Under the pieces are notes generated by a model. It did no database searches. It had not been told where the DNA came from and saw only the letters and a list, made by a program, of their open reading frames with translations. Position numbers and translations under genes: made by a program. DNA of 64,000 nt from Nitrospirota bacterium (GTDB lineage Bacteria > Nitrospirota > Thermodesulfovibrionia > Thermodesulfovibrionales > UBA1546). The stretch covers positions 1 through 64,000 of the forward strand of contig WPIF01000002.1 of assembly GCA_009773185.1 (NCBI GenBank), read 5' to 3'. The stretch's first letter is position 1. Each line of letters opens with the position of its first letter. Positions 7,429 to 15,730 of this stretch are shown here, one piece after another.

Positions 7429-8684
7429 AGTGACCTTCCCGTTAGGCCTGTCCATTTTTCTGTGAAGGTAAGTTCTATTTTTGCTGTTTCACCGAATGGC
7501 CTGTTTTTTTTAATGGTGCAATCCATATGCCGTTCTTTGCCCTGGCCTTTTACGCGAGTGAGCCAGAGGACTATGTGCGCTGCTGCAGCGAGTTCTCCGG
7601 CGCCTTTGAGGCCGATGATGTTAGATTCTTTCTTGGCTGATTCGTTATCTATCTGCGAGACGGCAAGACATGTGACCTTGAGTTCTTTGACAAGGGCATA
7701 GAGTTTGCCGGCAGCGTCAGCCATGGTTTCATAGAGGGTATTTCGGATCGCAAGGTTCTGAATGTAGTCTATGGCGATGATGTCAACGCCTTCACGGATT
7801 TTGTGTTTTTTGGATTTGAGGCGGATGTCGTCAACGGTGCGGACATCGTCATAGATGATGGGATTCCATTTGGCTATCATTTTCTTAGCCTTCTCGATGC
7901 GGTCTTCATAGCCTGTGATGCGGCCTGTGATGAGCGCTTTGTAGGATATATCTGCAAGGTTTGATATTAAGCCCATCATTTTTTCTTCACGGGAATCTTC
8001 GAGTGAAAAGAGCAGAATTTTTGCGCCAGCGTCCATGGCATCTACCAACAGTTGATTAAGGAATTTGCTTTTGCCTTTGCCTGTGTAGCCGCCGATTATC
8101 CAAAGGTGTTTGGGATAGAATCCGGGAATGGGTTCTTTCAAAAAGGCAGGGGGGGCGATGCAGATTTCTTTCCCATTTAAGGAATCATCCCAGTATTGGT
8201 CGAGGGTCTTGAGAATGTCGTCTGTGTAGGGGCTTGTTTTGCTTTTTGCGGATTGAGCGAGTTCGACAAGTTCGCTTTCAACTTTGCCAAGCCATTCAGG
8301 AATATCTTCAATTCCGTTTTTGGATTGATCTGCCACTGTTTGCGCCCAGGCTCCGGCCCTGCGGAGGAGTGATTTGTCGTGCACAATGCGGGAGTGGAGT
8401 TTGATGCTCGCTGAGCTGATGTGATCGTTGGCGATGTCTATGATGTAATCTTCACCGCCTGCTTGTTGTATATGCCCTTTTTCTTTGAGCCGGTCAATGA
8501 GTGCAATGAAGTCTGTTTTTTCGCCAAGCTGATAGAGGTCGAAGAGAGCGTTGTAAATCAGGCGATGGCTCGTTGTGGAAAAGTCTTCAGGGCAGATGAT
8601 GTCGGAGGCCTGAAGTAGTGTGTCGGGCTCAGCGATGATGGCTCCAAGTATTGCTCTTTCGGCTTCGGTCGCAAAGTGGCTCAT
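7425..8684 (-). CDS. DnaB-like replicative helicase
   Basis: This 419-residue protein is a DnaB-type helicase: N-terminal domain (AERAILGAIIAEPDTL, residues 7-22), linker, and RecA-like C-terminal domain with Walker A GGYTGKGKSKF (about residue 196) and Walker B DIIAIDYIQN. It unwinds DNA at the replication fork of the element. It is coupled by ATGA to the replisome organiser upstream (8681-8684), which probably recruits it. It is somewhat shorter than host DnaB proteins, as is common for phage-encoded forms. Confidence 0.85.
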   Translation of the reverse strand: MSHFATEAERAILGAIIAEPDTLLQASDIICPEDFSTTSHRLIYNALFDLYQLGEKTDFIALIDRLKEKGHIQQAGGEDYIIDIANDHISSASIKLHSRIVHDKSLLRRAGAWAQTVADQSKNGIEDIPEWLGKVESELVELAQSAKSKTSPYTDDILKTLDQYWDDSLNGKEICIAPPAFLKEPIPGFYPKHLWIIGGYTGKGKSKFLNQLLVDAMDAGAKILLFSLEDSREEKMMGLISNLADISYKALITGRITGYEDRIEKAKKMIAKWNPIIYDDVRTVDDIRLKSKKHKIREGVDIIAIDYIQNLAIRNTLYETMADAAGKLYALVKELKVTCLAVSQIDNESAKKESNIIGLKGAGELAAAAHIVLWLTRVKGQGKERHMDCTIKKNRPFGETAKIELTFTEKWTGLTGRSL

Positions 8685-9544
8685 ACCAGCTCCTTGCGGG
8701 GGGTTGCTTTCGGTCTTAATGTCTGCGCCGGGTTGCCGGTGGACGGGTCAAGGATGACATTGTCTTGAGGTTTACTCTCTGGTATCCATGACGATGCGGC
8801 CTCGTATGCGCCGCATTTCATTCCGTCAAGGAACTTTTCAAAGCGCGGGATGTCATATCCGTTTTTTCTGAAAAACAAATCCTCTGTCTCTAAGAAGCGA
8901 ATTACAGTGGTTTTTAGGATGTCTACGGTCATCGCTTTTAACAGGGTTTTAACGGTTTTCCCGTCCCGTCCGCCTTTAAAGGGAGGTTTTATTTTGAACT
9001 TCTTTTGATATTCCTGAAAGTAAAAATCTATAAATTCTTGAACATCAGACTTTTGAGGCTGATGTGTATCTTTTAATTCTTTATTCTTATTCTTATTCTT
9101 ATTCTGTTGCGTTACATTGGTGTTACAGTGCGTTACTGTAACGTTACAGTCTATAAGTCTTTGATTTTCCCTGTATTTTTGTACTCTGTTTTTTGTGTGC
9201 TGCCGAACTTTTTCCATACCTTCAAGGTTTTGATGTTTTTCCCAGTTTGGTATTGCGATATGCCCGTTGTCGAGGATGTCTATCATGCCCAGGCGGTTGA
9301 AGGTCTCTATGGCCAGCTTAACTGTGTTGATGGGACGTTTGAATTTGTGGGAAAGCATTTCCTCAGTGTATGGGATTTCAGGGGTCAGGTATATCAGTCC
9401 CCTATTGTTGACCTTGCCGGCGAGGGTGAGGAGTTTGACCCATAGGATCAGGATGGTGTCCTTCTCTGGCAGGGAATCTATGAAGTCAATCTTGTCGTCT
9501 TCGAAGATGTCGGTTGTGATTTTTATCCACTTAATTTCAGGCAT
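8681..9544 (-). CDS. Phage replisome organiser
   Basis: This 287-residue protein has the N-terminal winged-helix domain of phage replisome organisers (IKWIKITTDIFEDDKI, ILILWVKLLTLAGKVNNRG, LGMIDI, IPNWEKHQN) over residues 3-107. A low-complexity Asn/Lys linker follows (QQNKNKNKNKE), then a C-terminal helical region (about 175-240) that may contact the helicase. It would bind the element's origin and load the DnaB-like helicase encoded next. The origin may lie within this gene, as in other phages of this type, but I see no clear iterons. Confidence 0.8.
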   Translation of the reverse strand: MPEIKWIKITTDIFEDDKIDFIDSLPEKDTILILWVKLLTLAGKVNNRGLIYLTPEIPYTEEMLSHKFKRPINTVKLAIETFNRLGMIDILDNGHIAIPNWEKHQNLEGMEKVRQHTKNRVQKYRENQRLIDCNVTVTHCNTNVTQQNKNKNKNKELKDTHQPQKSDVQEFIDFYFQEYQKKFKIKPPFKGGRDGKTVKTLLKAMTVDILKTTVIRFLETEDLFFRKNGYDIPRFEKFLDGMKCGAYEAASSWIPESKPQDNVILDPSTGNPAQTLRPKATPRKELV

Positions 9545-9556
9545 TTATTGATTCCT

Positions 9557-9967
9557 TCATGCGGCCTCCTTGAATAAATCAATTTTCTTCTGCCAGAGAT
9601 TCACTGTTCCCTGTGTGGTTTTTAAGATGCGCGATATTTCCGATGTCGGAATTTTTAAACTGAGCAATAGGGAGAGAAGGTAAAATTCTCTGACTGAGAT
9701 TTTAGAATCCTGCAAGATGGTCCCTGTCTTTGCTGTGAACCAGAGTTTGCAGTTTTTACATGTGCAGCGTTTGAGCGATAAGAAGTTTTTTAGTGTGATG
9801 TTGTCGGTGATTTTGGTTTTACACTTCGGGCAGCTCGGGTCTGCGGGATGTGCCAGGGAGATGAACCACGAATTGCAATCCGCTTCATTCAGGAAGTCCG
9901 CAGAAAAAGAGTTGAGCGCGCTATTGGGAAAACTTATTATTTTTGCGGTATATTCAAGCTCGTCCAT
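9557..9967 (-). CDS. Zinc-ribbon plus HTH protein
   Basis: This 136-residue protein has two Cys pairs (CPKC about 50 residues in, CKNC about 22 later) forming a zinc ribbon, followed by a helix-turn-helix (ISVREFYLLSLLLSL, PTSEISRILKTTQGTVNLWQKK in parts). The arrangement resembles the N-terminal part of IS1595/IS1-type transposases but there is no catalytic domain, so a regulatory DNA-binding role is likelier. The start at 9967 has GGGGTGG in front; a longer frame from a GTG at 10066 lacks a good ribosome site. Confidence 0.6.
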   Translation of the reverse strand: MDELEYTAKIISFPNSALNSFSADFLNEADCNSWFISLAHPADPSCPKCKTKITDNITLKNFLSLKRCTCKNCKLWFTAKTGTILQDSKISVREFYLLSLLLSLKIPTSEISRILKTTQGTVNLWQKKIDLFKEAA

Positions 9968-10062
9968 AATTCCACCCCGAAAAAAATTCAAATCGTAGCC
10001 GTTTCTTGCAGGCTTCGCTGTCCGTATTGGGTATGCCCTCTGGAAGGACCCGTAAAACTTTT

Positions 10063-10263
10063 TCACTCTTTAATAAGGTTCTCAATCCTCTTCTCCTGCT
10101 CCTGAAGTTCCATTATGAGTGCTTTAACATTTGCCAGTAACTGCTTCCATTTTGTGCGCGAACGCCCCCTCGATTTTTTACCCTGCACCTTTACCATTTG
10201 CCTCAGGTTCGAGTTTCGCGTAATAAGACGAAGGTTCCCTTGCCTTTTCTGGTTAAGCTTCAT
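10063..10263 (-). CDS. Small basic phage protein
   Basis: This 66-residue protein has a very basic N-terminal half (KKSRGRSRTKWK) and an amphipathic C-terminal helix (LANVKALIMELQEQEKRIENLIKE) able to form a coiled coil. It overlaps the tape measure stop by 11 bases. No family is recognised; the overlap and codon pattern suggest it is real. Confidence 0.5.
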   Translation of the reverse strand: MKLNQKRQGNLRLITRNSNLRQMVKVQGKKSRGRSRTKWKQLLANVKALIMELQEQEKRIENLIKE

Positions 10264-12259
10264 TCAGTGCCTCTTTCAGGGCGCTTCGGTTGTATTTAAT
10301 CAACTCTGCCAAGTGCCGATCTATATCCGCTGCCAGTTGCGCTACATTGCCGCTGGCGCCGTTAATCACTATTGTCGGTGAAAGTGTTATGCTTATCTGA
10401 GAGCCATTGTTCTTCTTATCCGCCGGAATGACCTGCTCGCCCTGGTGAAGAATATACGGGCCTGTCCTAGGCACGTAATCCGTGCCCTTATCGTAAATAT
10501 CGTAAACCTTGACGTTGCCGTAATCCTGAAAGTCGTATTTCACTTCCGGGCCATAGTGGTAAACTCCTCCGCCATAATCTTGAAAGGCAGAAGGTTGAGA
10601 TGTAGAAGGTAGGGTTGCAGGTGATGAGCCCGGGAATGGTAACTCAGGCCTATAATTACCTTGTCCTGGCGGTGGCGGTGGATTCTCGGGTTTATCAAAT
10701 CCATATTTAACAGGTATCACCCATGTTTGACCTGTTAGGTTTTGAAGAGTTGATAGTACCGTACTGAGGTTTGTCATTGCCTCCGTGGTATCCGCTTTCA
10801 CGTCTATGGGTTTTTCAAGGTCTTTAAGATTTGCCTGGAGGGTTAGAACCCAGTTGTCAATTTCTCGGATTTTTTCTGCTGCCGTGGAAGCAAGTTTCTG
10901 ATAAGATACAGACTGCCTGTCTATCCCTTCCCGCATACGTTCAAGCTTCCCCGTCAGGTTCTCATATTCTTTTACCAAGCCTGAAAAGTCGAGAGAGAAT
11001 CCGAGAAAATCTTTTTGGTCTTTATACTTTGTTAAGAAGCCTTCCAATTTCGAGAGGGTGTTTGTTATGAAGGTAGGATCTTCGCTTATCCATGCAGAGC
11101 TTATTACACCTTTAAGTGAGTCTCGTTCTCTTTCCATCTGCTCTGCTGGTGCTAATTGGGGCGCATTATAGCCGGCAAGAAATTCTTTGGATTTTGAGAT
11201 ACTATCATCGAGTGAACGGGCCTTATTGTAATATTCCTCTGCCTTTGCAATGGCAGCGTCATAATACTGGGCAACCTTATCCCGCCATGAAGAGAGATAA
11301 TCAATCCGCTGTTTAATTGATTCCTTCTCCTTTTCAACGGCAGACTTCAAAGAGGCTACCCATTTATTGAGCGCGTCCTGCTCTTTGTAGAATTCAATCC
11401 CCTGTTTCAATCCCTCAGATATCCAGCCTTTATCCCCGAACTTTTCGCGTAACTGTGCTGCCTCTCTGTTCAATGAAGCGATCTGTTTATCCAGATCGCT
11501 CAGGGCAGGATTTAGGCCCTCAATTTTAAATTTCCAGTTTTCAGTTGCATCATTGAGCTCTTTTTGCTCTTTCCTGTATTTTTCGCCGGCTTCTGTCATT
11601 TCCTTCCATGACTTTTCGTGCTCCTGAAATAATTTCTCTTGATTTTGCGCTGACGTAAGCCACTTGCCGCTTGCCTGGTCATAGACAACAGCTCCGGCCT
11701 TAACAGCTTCATTAAAGCCTTTCATTCTCTCTTTCGCATCTGCTCCGGCCATGCCGAGCATTGCGAGTTTTTTATTAGTATTTTCGAGCTTACTGTTTAA
11801 AAATTCAGTCTCTTGCGCTATGTCTTTCCATAAATCCTTTATCTTATTGAATCCGGAAAGGTCTCTCCCTGTAAATTTATAAAACAGCTCATCTATTTTC
11901 TCGCCTGCAAGGTAGGCGGCAGCTCCTACGCCTGCAATCAGACCGGCCGTCCCTGCCGCACCGAGAGCTCCGACAGAGACGGACCCGAGTGTCTTGATGC
12001 CAGACATGAGATTCTTCAATCCGCCTGCCGTGTGCGCTATTGTAGAGCCCGTTGAGGCCAAGTCTCCGATTATGGGAAGACTACCCATAGAACCCATAGA
12101 CATTCCGAGTTGTTTAAATGCTTTGCTCAACTCATAGGTCTCAGTGATGGGTGTTTCTTTTTTGAATTTCTGTAATGAACCTGTTACCTTTTGAAATTCA
12201 TTTGCTACGGCCTGGCCTCCGTCAACTGAAAGAAATAATTTGACTTCATTTTCTCTCAT
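10253..12259 (-). CDS. Tail tape measure protein
   Basis: This 668-residue protein has the layout of a tape measure protein. The N-terminus (VKLFLSVDGGQAVANEFQKV) is typical, a Gly/Ala-rich hydrophobic stretch at about residues 75-120 (LGAAGTAGLIAGVGAAAYLAGE in parts) may insert into membrane, long coiled coil covers about 200-500, and a Pro/Gly-rich linker and beta-rich tail follow. It lies one base after the stop of the frameshifted chaperone, the standard order for long-tailed phages. Its length sets tail length; 668 residues implies a short siphophage-type tail of roughly 100 nm by the usual scaling, which is inference. Confidence 0.85.
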   Translation of the reverse strand: MRENEVKLFLSVDGGQAVANEFQKVTGSLQKFKKETPITETYELSKAFKQLGMSMGSMGSLPIIGDLASTGSTIAHTAGGLKNLMSGIKTLGSVSVGALGAAGTAGLIAGVGAAAYLAGEKIDELFYKFTGRDLSGFNKIKDLWKDIAQETEFLNSKLENTNKKLAMLGMAGADAKERMKGFNEAVKAGAVVYDQASGKWLTSAQNQEKLFQEHEKSWKEMTEAGEKYRKEQKELNDATENWKFKIEGLNPALSDLDKQIASLNREAAQLREKFGDKGWISEGLKQGIEFYKEQDALNKWVASLKSAVEKEKESIKQRIDYLSSWRDKVAQYYDAAIAKAEEYYNKARSLDDSISKSKEFLAGYNAPQLAPAEQMERERDSLKGVISSAWISEDPTFITNTLSKLEGFLTKYKDQKDFLGFSLDFSGLVKEYENLTGKLERMREGIDRQSVSYQKLASTAAEKIREIDNWVLTLQANLKDLEKPIDVKADTTEAMTNLSTVLSTLQNLTGQTWVIPVKYGFDKPENPPPPPGQGNYRPELPFPGSSPATLPSTSQPSAFQDYGGGVYHYGPEVKYDFQDYGNVKVYDIYDKGTDYVPRTGPYILHQGEQVIPADKKNNGSQISITLSPTIVINGASGNVAQLAADIDRHLAELIKYNRSALKEALNEA

Positions 12260-12260
12260 A

Positions 12261-12589
12261 TTACCTTCTCACCTCAGTTAATAGCGTGTTTTCAAAAGCT
12301 CTGAGCTTGCTGAAAAACAAACCGTCTATCTTAATATTCATTGCCCTTGCAGCCTCAATAACAACGTCCCATTTGAGGGCGCTGATTCCATGTGTATTGC
12401 TCTGATATTGTGTATCGCATAAGGTAAAACATTTAAATATTTTCCTGTTTCCCAGAATAATCTCAGGTGCTCTTCCTTTGCATTCATCGCAATCAAGCTC
12501 CTTGTTTTTTCGTCGGGCTACCGTTTGGCAGGCATCGCAATATTTCTGCCTTGTGCCGTAAAGCCATCGGGTAGCCTCTATGAGTTTTT
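12261..12589 (-). CDS. gpT-like frameshift extension of the tail chaperone
   Basis: This frame has no ATG, GTG or TTG before its conserved region, and an in-frame stop lies just upstream, so it cannot be translated alone in the usual way. It is entered from the gene at 12578-13003 by a -1 slip at 12584-12590. It adds about 107 residues including four Cys pairs or near pairs (CDAC, CDEC, CFTLC) that could bind zinc. Its stop is one base before the tape measure start. By analogy with lambda gpGT the fusion would be about 247 residues and would link tape measure to tail tube protein. Confidence 0.75.
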
Positions 12590-13003
12590 TATTTGTTCCT
12601 CTGCCTCATCTTCGTTCAGTGTTCGCAGTCTGTTTGCTGTCTCCTTTATGAAATCCCATAACGATTGCTCATTGTTAACCGGCGGGAGGTTTGCAACAAG
12701 AAGTTTATTTTTCCTGTTCGCTTCCAAAGGTCTGTCTTTTGCATATCCGATACCCTCAAAGTCTTCCAGATAGTAATCAGCCATATCCTCAAATAAAGCC
12801 TTACTGTTGACCTCAGCGACCTTAACCATCTGCCGTGAGTCCGGGTCTTTGATGTGCTGGTGCGTTGTGTGCTTTGCCAGCAACTCGTCTGTCTTGTCTG
12901 TATTCGCGGGCCTGATTTTAAGCTTGATGTTTGCTCCTCTGTATGTATGTTCAACCCAAATGCCTTCCTTTTCCTCTCTCAAAATCAAATTGCATGGTTC
13001 CAT
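12578..13003 (-). CDS. Tail assembly chaperone (gpG-like)
   Basis: This 141-residue protein lies two frames upstream of the tape measure, the position of the tail assembly chaperone in siphophages. The sequence has a beta-rich N-terminal half (NLILREEKEGIWVEHTYRGANIKLKIRPA in parts) and an acidic helical C-terminus ending near LRTLNEDEAEEQIKNS. A slippery heptamer A-AAA-AAC lies four codons before its stop and leads into the 12261-12589 frame. Little sequence similarity is expected in this family; the call rests on position and the frameshift site. Confidence 0.72.
   Translation of the reverse strand: MEPCNLILREEKEGIWVEHTYRGANIKLKIRPANTDKTDELLAKHTTHQHIKDPDSRQMVKVAEVNSKALFEDMADYYLEDFEGIGYAKDRPLEANRKNKLLVANLPPVNNEQSLWDFIKETANRLRTLNEDEAEEQIKNS
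12584..12590 (-). promoter_or_regulatory. -1 programmed frameshift slippery site
   Basis: On the minus strand the heptamer AAAAAAC is in the correct phase (A AAA AAC) with respect to the 12578-13003 frame. Slipping back one base places ribosomes exactly in the 107-codon open frame that otherwise lacks a start. The stop of the zero frame follows 3 bases later. Confidence 0.78.
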
Positions 13004-13017
13004 TGTGTCGTCTCCTT

Positions 13018-13251
13018 TTAATTTTGTTGTAGTATTTTTTCTTTGAGTATTTTCACTTCATTAGTGAGAGCAGCCAGTTCCCCCATAAGCTTTTCGAATG
13101 AATCTAACAGCTCCCGTCTCTCCTGTTCCATGGCTCTGAACTTCTCATTGAAAATCTGTTGCTGACTCTCAATCCGGTTAAGCTCTTTCTGCTTTTCTTT
13201 GAGGAGTTCTCCGATTTCGCTTAGACGCTCTTGAATCTTCTCTTTTTCCAT
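13018..13251 (-). CDS. Coiled-coil phage protein
   Basis: This 77-residue protein is almost wholly one charged heptad-repeat helix (IQERLSEIGELLKEKQKELNRIE, then RAMEQERRELLDSFEKLMGELAAL in parts). It lies just upstream of the tail chaperone gene and in the same operon. No family is recognised; a scaffold or tail-assembly role is possible from position. Confidence 0.6.
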   Translation of the reverse strand: MEKEKIQERLSEIGELLKEKQKELNRIESQQQIFNEKFRAMEQERRELLDSFEKLMGELAALTNEVKILKEKILQQN

Positions 13252-13292
13252 TTTTATTTTTTCCTCCTATTTATGAATTGCATAATTACCTG

Positions 13293-13469
13293 TCACAATG
13301 TCTCTCTTCCTCCTGAAAAAAGAGGGCAGGGCGCCTTCATCTTATCGAGAGCGCTGCCTGTTGAAGAGCCGAAGTCTCCGAGTCTCTGCTTTGCAGAATT
13401 TATGGCCTGGCCAGTATTATCTGTTGCGGTAATTTCAAGGCTTAAATTTGAATCGCTAATTTTTGCCAT
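13293..13469 (-). CDS. 58-residue protein resembling a tape-measure N-terminus
   Basis: This short gene begins with ATG after a good ribosome site (AGGAG, 6 bases). Its first 45 residues (SLEITATDNTGQAIN, SAKQRLGDFGSSTGSALDKM) look like the N-terminus of phage tape measure proteins, but the frame then ends at 58 residues. It may be the remains of a second tape measure gene or a small protein using the same docking motif. The full tape measure lies 1 kb further on. Confidence 0.55.
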   Translation of the reverse strand: MAKISDSNLSLEITATDNTGQAINSAKQRLGDFGSSTGSALDKMKAPCPLFSGGRETL

Positions 13470-13478
13470 TGCAATCTC

Positions 13479-13754
13479 CTATAAAAATTCGATTTTACCC
13501 TTACGGGCATCATCCTCTATTGCACCCCTTTTAACAGCCTCTGTAATTTTTACCGTAACATTTAAAATCTCTTTACGGACCGCAGGCGGAAACTTTGATA
13601 TTGAAACAATATCGCCTATAACAATAATCCGCTCTTTGATACCTTTGCTAAGAAAATATTCTTTCGCTTTTTCATTCGGGACAAGATGAACAAATTTCCC
13701 CAGGCTCTTAAGCCGAACTTTAAAACCTAAGTGTGGAATGTCCTGATTATTCAT
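13479..13754 (-). CDS. Small phage protein, unknown
   Basis: This is a 91-residue protein starting MNNQDIPHLGFKVRLKS. The ATG at 13754 is preceded by GGAGG at 6 bases, which decides the start over an upstream TTG. The protein looks beta-rich (FKVRLKSLGKFVHLVP, RIIVIGDIVSIS) with a basic C-terminal helix. No family is recognised. It ends 9 bases before the next start in the operon. Confidence 0.6.
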   Translation of the reverse strand: MNNQDIPHLGFKVRLKSLGKFVHLVPNEKAKEYFLSKGIKERIIVIGDIVSISKFPPAVRKEILNVTVKITEAVKRGAIEDDARKGKIEFL

Positions 13755-13798
13755 ATAGGCCTCCAATATACCGTGGAATCTTCCGTCTGTGTAATTCT

Positions 13799-14356
13799 CT
13801 ATTTAACGCCATATTTTTCTACAAGCTCACCTTGCACTTTCTTAACTTCAGCAATCGACGGTAAAGGAAACAACAGGTGCAGGAAGCTTCCATACATTTC
13901 TACTTCGCCACTAAGGGAGGCGGCCGCGTAAATTTCATAAACCGCTGAGACCATATCGCCAGTAATTTTTTCATTTTTCAATTCTGCTAATACAGCACTC
14001 CAGAATACACGCCTGCAGTTGGTAACCCTTGATGATAAGGCCATTGTCTCTTTTTGAATCTGCCGACTGGCTTTATCCGAGGCGTCCAAGAGTTCTTCGA
14101 TTTCGGCTTTCTCGTTGTTCAACTTTTTAAGACTATCGCGCACTGCCTTAAGATCGGCTTCCGTCAGGTTGCCGGAAGCAAAACCAATAAGGGTTCGTTC
14201 TTTTTCTCTCGCAACCTCACTGATAGCATTCTCCAAATAATTTAATTGTCTATTTGCCGCTTCAATTTTCTCATGCAGAAGCTTCGGCTTCTGGATTACC
14301 GCATCGAGTTCGACTTTGGCAGTCTTATACGCGTCTAACAATTCTTTCAAGTCCAT
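13799..14356 (-). CDS. Coiled-coil phage protein, paralogue A
   Basis: This 185-residue protein has a long coiled coil over residues 5-110 (EKIEAANRQLNYLENAISEVA, LNNEKAEIEELLDASDKA) and a hydrophobic globular C-terminus (FWSAVLAELKNEK...FLHLLFPLPSIAEVKKV). Its layout closely parallels the next gene at 14546-15136: coiled coil, a GNLTEADL/ISAGELEAA-type break, then a W-V(F)-x-x-L segment. The two look like a diverged tandem duplication. Function unknown. Confidence 0.6.
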   Translation of the reverse strand: MDLKELLDAYKTAKVELDAVIQKPKLLHEKIEAANRQLNYLENAISEVAREKERTLIGFASGNLTEADLKAVRDSLKKLNNEKAEIEELLDASDKASRQIQKETMALSSRVTNCRRVFWSAVLAELKNEKITGDMVSAVYEIYAAASLSGEVEMYGSFLHLLFPLPSIAEVKKVQGELVEKYGVK

Positions 14357-14362
14357 TTTTTC

Positions 14363-14467
14363 TTATCCCCTTTCTTTTTTTGTTTTTAGCCTCATATTGC
14401 CTGCGGTGTCAGGCCGGGAGAGGCCGCCGTATCTCTCAGTCACCGCTAAGATAATACGCCCTGTCAA
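14363..14467 (-). CDS. Possible 34-residue protein
   Basis: A short frame from a TTG codes for a compact basic peptide (TGRIILAVTERYGGLSRPD then GNMRLKTKKERG) and ends 6 bases before the next gene start. The sequence looks protein-like, but the ribosome site is weak and no family is known. It fills most of the only sizeable gap between two coiled-coil genes. Confidence 0.3.
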   Translation of the reverse strand: MTGRIILAVTERYGGLSRPDTAGNMRLKTKKERG

Positions 14468-14545
14468 TCTTCATGTATTCCCGGAGCAAAGGAATACTTG
14501 CAGGTTAACTTTTTTGTGTTTACATGCAACTCATACCTAACTCTT

Positions 14546-15136
14546 TTATTTGGTTCCAGCCGCATTGAAAAATTCCTTCTCCAGATTCCCCCGGATTTTT
14601 ATCATTTCTTCACCTGATACGCCATGTTCCGGAAAAACCGAAACGCAAGCCGTAAGTAAAAAATCCGCTGGACTCAGTCGCCGGCCCATCTCCAAGTGTG
14701 CGATTTGCAGTTTGAGAAATTTATCGCCGATGGATTTAAACAAAATCTCCTTAACCTCAATGCTTAGTTGCTCAAAGACTACCTGCCACGCCTGCGTTTC
14801 GGCCCCGCGATACATAACACTGCCCTGGTCAATGTCTATTTTGACTGAGTTAAGTTTCGAATCAATTGCACGGAGGAGGTCAACACAATTTTCAATCTCC
14901 GCCTCGGCCAGTTTCTTTTTTTGACGCGCCGCTTCCAGCTCGCCCGCACTTATAACGTCAGAGCTATAATCTATAAGTGCCTTGTTTAAATTTTTCTCTG
15001 CCTCAGCAGCCTCCGAAAAGAGCCCTGTCTTTTGCGCTTCGACATCATTCCTTTTTTTCTGAAGGGCTGCGTGTGTGCTTTGATTTTTTTTGAGTGCGTC
15101 CTTGACACTTAAAAACTTTTTTATTCTGTCGTCCAT
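14546..15136 (-). CDS. Coiled-coil phage protein, paralogue B
   Basis: This 196-residue protein has coiled coil over about residues 5-105 (ALQKKRNDVEAQKTGLFSEAAEAEKNLNKAL in parts) followed by a helical C-terminal domain (WQVVFEQLSIEVKEILFKSIGDKFLKLQ in parts; LSPADFLLTACVSVFPEHG). It is similar in plan to 13799-14356. It could be a scaffold or structural protein; there is no direct evidence. Confidence 0.6.
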   Translation of the reverse strand: MDDRIKKFLSVKDALKKNQSTHAALQKKRNDVEAQKTGLFSEAAEAEKNLNKALIDYSSDVISAGELEAARQKKKLAEAEIENCVDLLRAIDSKLNSVKIDIDQGSVMYRGAETQAWQVVFEQLSIEVKEILFKSIGDKFLKLQIAHLEMGRRLSPADFLLTACVSVFPEHGVSGEEMIKIRGNLEKEFFNAAGTK

Positions 15137-15162
15137 TTTCCCTTTCTCCTTTTTTCTTTTTT

Positions 15163-15357
15163 TTATTGCCTCTTCGTATGAAGAGCAGTTTTATCTTCTG
15201 ATGCATCCTGGCGTGCTTTAGCCGAATGAACTTTCTTCTCAAGAGCATCATAGTATTCAGAAACATTCCCGAATTCGTTTTGGATAGTTTTGTTTTTCTT
15301 GAACATCTCAATTGCAATCAAAGCAAGCTTTCCATCAATTTTTTTTACATCACTCAT
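15163..15357 (-). CDS. Small phage protein, unknown
   Basis: This 64-residue protein starts MSDVKKIDGKLALIAIEMFKK (in part) at 15357, chosen because AGGGG precedes that ATG by 5 bases. It is helical and charged, ends in a Lys-rich tail, and its start overlaps the stop of the preceding gene by 8 bases. No family is recognised. Confidence 0.55.
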   Translation of the reverse strand: MSDVKKIDGKLALIAIEMFKKNKTIQNEFGNVSEYYDALEKKVHSAKARQDASEDKTALHTKRQ

Positions 15358-15673
15358 ATCTACCCCTGCCAAATTGTTTGTATAAAAAAATAGAAGACCT
15401 TATCTCTTTTAGCGATTTTATATAGGAATTAATCGGAATTAAATTATCGCCGGAGATTTTTTCCAGGACGTGAAGTATACCTTTTCCGGATATGCGCCAG
15501 GCAACTTCATTTTGAGCCTTGAGATATGGTTGTATTTCGAAAGGTTTGTTATTAGGATCGCGGGAATTTTCGAAGGCAAACACTGCTACGATGTAGGCAT
15601 CGGCCAACTCAATTTCTGCTGCCGAGCTTTTGTCATTTTTCTTTTCCAAAAATCTTTCTCCTTTGCTGCTCAA
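15350..15673 (-). CDS. Phage protein, unknown
   Basis: This 107-residue protein contains an Ala/Glu-rich helix (SAAEIELADAYIVAVFAFENSRD in parts) and a C-terminal hydrophobic helical part (GILHVLEKISGDN...IRSSIFLYKQFG). It is part of the leftward operon. I cannot assign a family. Confidence 0.55.
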   Translation of the reverse strand: MSSKGERFLEKKNDKSSAAEIELADAYIVAVFAFENSRDPNNKPFEIQPYLKAQNEVAWRISGKGILHVLEKISGDNLIPINSYIKSLKEIRSSIFLYKQFGRGRYE

Positions 15674-15730
15674 AAAATACTTCGTGCAGCTTATGGAGAT
15701 ATTAAATCAGAAGGGACAGGTGTCTTCAAT

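Noticed and set aside
9968-10066. N-terminal extension of the zinc-ribbon protein from a GTG
   Set aside because: The added residues lack conservation features and the GTG has no ribosome site; the internal ATG has GGGGTGG.
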